NCBI GenBank assembly: GCA_050486105.1
Contig: JBJHCR010000035.1
Coordinates: 1-31,950 of the forward strand
DNA from: JAEXNA01 sp050486105
GTDB lineage: Bacteria; Vulcanimicrobiota; Xenobia; Xenobiales; JADMJV01
Length of the DNA: 31,950 nucleotides
Direction: 5' to 3'
Notes under the pieces: model-generated
What the model saw: the letters and a program-made list of their open reading frames with translations, nothing else
What the model was told of the DNA's origin: nothing
Database searches by the model: none
Made by a program: the position numbers and the translations under genes
In this document: positions 29,915-31,950 of the stretch, piece after piece
Layout of the letters: each line of letters opens with the position of its first letter
Position numbering within the stretch: the first letter of the stretch is position 1

Positions 29915-31084
29915 TTACCTGAGACTCTCTACGGGTGGAACTTTGAGCGTATCTCCGGGAAAGATGGCAAAATCTGGAGCCGCCAAACGATTGAAGCGCG
30001 CTAGTGCGGAAGTCAGATCCTCAGGCACCTCGGGATAGACCTTCCCAGCGATCACCGACAGAGTGTCCCCCGGTTCTACCTTGTAAAGCTCCACTCTCCC
30101 AGCCCCACCTTTCAAAGAAGCCGTACGCTCAGCGACCGCCGCAGGCGTCGTCGAAATAGGATCGCGCTCGGGTGGGTCAAGGTCTGGGTCGAGGTCTCCG
30201 TCGAGGTCCTCGAGTTCAGCGACCAAACGAAGTTGCTCATCGAGAAGTTGCAGTTCGGCCAAATGCTTCTCCAGGCGCTCGATGCGCTCATGCACGGTGA
30301 CCAAGCGTTCAGAGATCTCTGCCTGGCCTCGCTCGAGCGAAGCCGTATCCACAGCTACGGGAGGATTGGGACGAAACCAGATTAAGAGAGCGTTGAAGAG
30401 CAAGAGGGCTATGATCGCGAGATCCTTCTTGGCCAATGGAGGACGCTGCAGTCGCCTAAGGATCTTCTCCAACGATCTCTCTATGACTCGAGACTGCTGG
30501 TCTGCCATCGGCCCTACAGTATTGAATGAACTCTGGGCAGCGGTGGAGGTCGGCCCATCCATAGGTTTCACCTCACCCGAGGCCGGCTTACCGAAGATCG
30601 CAAAGCCCTGTAAGGGTGCCAACCCTTTTCCATCCTTCAGAAAAAAATTGCGGTCATCAGCCTTTGGGTCGAGGACGTAGAGAACTTGGGTGTCTTCGGG
30701 AAAAAACCGCTTGTGAACGGCTTGTTCCTCTTCGGTGACTTCGAGCCCCCCCGATGGATGGCTGTGAAACCAGCCCACGACCTGCCGGTTAGGATGACGT
30801 GCCGCCGCGATCCTACGAGCTCTCTTCCAAAGCCCCTCATCGAAACGACCCTTTTCCTCGTCACCCACCGGAGACTCAATGGCGTCTTCAACGAGCAGAA
30901 AACCTCGACCGTCGGAACGCTTGCCAACTCGGCCCACCAGTAGGCCAACCTGTTCGCGATGGCGCTCGCGGGCAGCGAACTCGTCGAGTGCTTTGAAAAG
31001 TTGATACCGGAGATAGATCGGGAGTCTCCCGTCCTTTTCTCCGATCTGAAAGAATTCGTCTGGCTCTCGAATGTCTTGCTTCAT
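29915..31084 (-). CDS. JAMM/MPN metalloprotease-like domain, membrane span, coiled coil and LysM in one protein
   Basis: The 389-aa protein has four parts. Residues 22-165 are JAB/MPN-like: Glu44 in REQVGLLVGR, then VVGWFHSHP (His107, His109) and, at the HxH-x7-S-x2-D spacing, Thr117 and Glu120, so the metal-binding Asp is Glu. Residues 221-237 (DLAIIALLLFNALLIWF) form one span. Residues 248-295 are a coiled coil, followed by an Asp/Pro-rich linker. Residues 333-382 are LysM (YKVEPGDTLSVIAG, IFPGDTLKVP). The likely topology is a cytoplasmic JAMM domain with periplasmic LysM on peptidoglycan. JAMM enzymes remove ubiquitin-like tags or cleave at phage tail assembly; the substrate here is unknown. 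AGGA stands 5 nt before the ATG. It begins an envelope operon. Confidence 0.9.
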   Translation of the reverse strand: MKQDIREPDEFFQIGEKDGRLPIYLRYQLFKALDEFAARERHREQVGLLVGRVGKRSDGRGFLLVEDAIESPVGDEEKGRFDEGLWKRARRIAAARHPNRQVVGWFHSHPSGGLEVTEEEQAVHKRFFPEDTQVLYVLDPKADDRNFFLKDGKGLAPLQGFAIFGKPASGEVKPMDGPTSTAAQSSFNTVGPMADQQSRVIERSLEKILRRLQRPPLAKKDLAIIALLLFNALLIWFRPNPPVAVDTASLERGQAEISERLVTVHERIERLEKHLAELQLLDEQLRLVAELEDLDGDLDPDLDPPERDPISTTPAAVAERTASLKGGAGRVELYKVEPGDTLSVIAGKVYPEVPEDLTSALARFNRLAAPDFAIFPGDTLKVPPVESLR

Positions 31085-31222
31085 AAGATTCCTGAAGTCC
31101 TGTCTTTCCGGCTACTCACCCCTGAAGCCCTTCGCCTCAATGGAATCAAGCCTACAAAGGCGTGGATGGCCCCATTGACAGCAGAGTAAACTCAAGCCCA
31201 CCCAACCATTCCGTTCAACGAC
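31085..31222 (-). promoter_or_regulatory. Gap between the ABC ATPase and the JAMM-LysM gene
   Basis: This 138-bp gap is long relative to other junctions in the run, so a promoter for the JAMM-LysM operon may lie here on the minus strand. TTGAGT near 31193 could be a -35, but no good -10 follows. No hairpin-plus-T terminator for the ABC gene is visible. The promoter assignment is weak. Confidence 0.25.
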
Positions 31223-31950
31223 CTATAGCTTCGCTGGGTTTCGGTCGCTCTCCAGAGGTGGGTGACAGACCGCCGTCCCGTCCTTATCGAATATGTGAAC
31301 GGACTGTGGAGAAAAAGTTAGGGTCAATGCTTCACTTGGCTGGAAACGCTGGTCGGCTTCAGTCCGCACAGTGATCAAGTCCTCACCTTCGGCGAGCTTG
31401 CAGAAAAGAAAGTTCTCCGAACCTAGAGGTTCGACCACGTCCAGGTTCACCTTGAGGAACGGACCATCCGGGGTTTGGCTCTCCCCGGAATCGACCTTGA
31501 TCACCTGGGGGCGAACTCCCAAGGTCACCTCTCCATTCAGACTTTGGGCCGCTTCGGGAAGAGTCATCTGCAGGTGAGGATGGATGAACTTGCCGTCTTG
31601 GGCGGTCCCTTTCAGGAAATTCATACCGGGAGAACCGATAAAGCCGGCTACGAATAGGTCCGCAGGGGACTGATACAACTCCAGAGGGCTGGCACATTGT
31701 AGGATGTGCCCGTCCTTCATTATCACGATGCGATCACCCAAAGTCATGGCCTCGGTCTGATCGTGGGTCACGTAGATAGTGGTCACTCCCAACTTCTGAT
31801 GCAAGCGTTGCAACTCGGCCCTCATCTGTACCCTCAATTTGGCGTCCAAGTTGGAAAGAGGCTCATCCATGAGAAAAACTTGGGGTTGGCGAACAATGGC
31901 TCGACCCATGGCGACCCTCTGCCGCTGTCCACCAGAGAGTTCCTTAGGGC
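31223..31950 (-). CDS. ABC transporter ATP-binding protein, MalK/UgpC/MsmK-type (5' end cut by window edge)
   Basis: Only the C-terminal two thirds is present; the sequence enters from the right edge at PKELSGGQRQRVAMGRAIVR, the ABC signature. Walker B is FLMDEPLSNLD, the D-loop LDAKLRVQMR follows, and the switch histidine is in YVTHDQTEAM. VAGFIGSPGMNF marks the start of the C-terminal TOBE/MOP regulatory domain (about 130 residues). This combination is typical of carbohydrate importers whose ATPase serves one or several sugar permeases. Walker A lies outside the window, and no permease or binding-protein gene is seen. The substrate cannot be assigned. It is the first gene of the long minus-strand block visible here. 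Confidence 0.93.
   Translation of the reverse strand, partial: PKELSGGQRQRVAMGRAIVRQPQVFLMDEPLSNLDAKLRVQMRAELQRLHQKLGVTTIYVTHDQTEAMTLGDRIVIMKDGHILQCASPLELYQSPADLFVAGFIGSPGMNFLKGTAQDGKFIHPHLQMTLPEAAQSLNGEVTLGVRPQVIKVDSGESQTPDGPFLKVNLDVVEPLGSENFLFCKLAEGEDLITVRTEADQRFQPSEALTLTFSPQSVHIFDKDGTAVCHPPLESDRNPAKL

Noticed and set aside
28872..31084. JAMM plus NlpC/P60 pair as a remnant prophage tail module
   Set aside because: No other tail, capsid, integrase or lysis gene is present, and the LysM, membrane span and SH3 domains fit a chromosomal envelope protein.

Overview
The window is a gene-dense bacterial chromosome segment, roughly mid-to-high 50s % G+C by eye. Genes sit in tightly packed operons joined by ATGA, GTGA or TTGA stop/start overlaps, and GTG and TTG starts are common. 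The only non-coding gap above 200 bp is 22452-22710. I see no rRNA, tRNA, CRISPR array, transposase or phage structural gene. Signal peptides, a DegS/HtrA-type protease, an NlpC/P60 hydrolase, an aspartate carbamoyltransferase regulatory chain (PyrI), a class 2 dihydroorotate dehydrogenase and the futalosine-pathway enzyme MqnE suggest a quinone-respiring, probably diderm bacterium. Several proteins have no family I recognise, which fits a poorly sampled lineage. A named phylum cannot be supported from the sequence alone.

Left part (1-4774, minus): a two-gene unit encoding a 236-aa helical protein and a 1028-aa protein with a glycine/alanine-rich hydrophobic hairpin near its C-terminus, followed by a small secreted protein and the start of a nitroreductase that runs off the left edge. 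4955-6744 (plus): a YqeY-type protein overlapped by a GNAT acetyltransferase-carbamate kinase fusion. 6722-8167 (minus): an orphan 481-aa membrane-anchored protein with a faint HSP90/GHKL-like N-terminus.

8281-12220 (plus) is a pyrimidine operon, pyrB-pyrI-pyrD-pyrE-pyrF, covering aspartate transcarbamoylation and the last three steps to UMP. carAB and pyrC are absent here, so the carbamate kinase fusion about 1.5 kb upstream is a tempting but unproven carbamoyl-phosphate source. Two short plus-strand genes follow: a secreted protein and an alpha/beta hydrolase. 13391-19053 (minus) is a run with small membrane proteins, SurE, an orphan histidine kinase with a degenerate GGDEF-like sensor, a WecG/TagA glycosyltransferase, a nucleotidyltransferase-like protein with a damaged catalytic signature, and ComF. 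19090-20540 (plus) holds a glycosyltransferase-N-terminus-like protein and a second alpha/beta hydrolase with a Cys nucleophile.

20553-31950 is entirely minus. Read in transcription order it contains the 3' part of a MalK/UgpC-type ABC ATPase; a JAMM-membrane-coiled coil-LysM protein; SH3-NlpC/P60 hydrolase; a YedF/DsrE-like protein; a Dpm1-like glycosyltransferase; an HtrA protease; two coupled unknowns; an acyl-CoA mutase large subunit; a MoaD-MoaE fusion; then, after a 259-bp gap with a perfect CRP/FNR-type palindrome, mqnE and an RNase Z-like metallo-beta-lactamase-fold protein. The themes are cell envelope (LysM/NlpC/HtrA/glycosyltransferases), cofactors (molybdopterin, menaquinone, B12-dependent mutase) and pyrimidines. 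MqnE and the quinone-dependent PyrD are mutually consistent.
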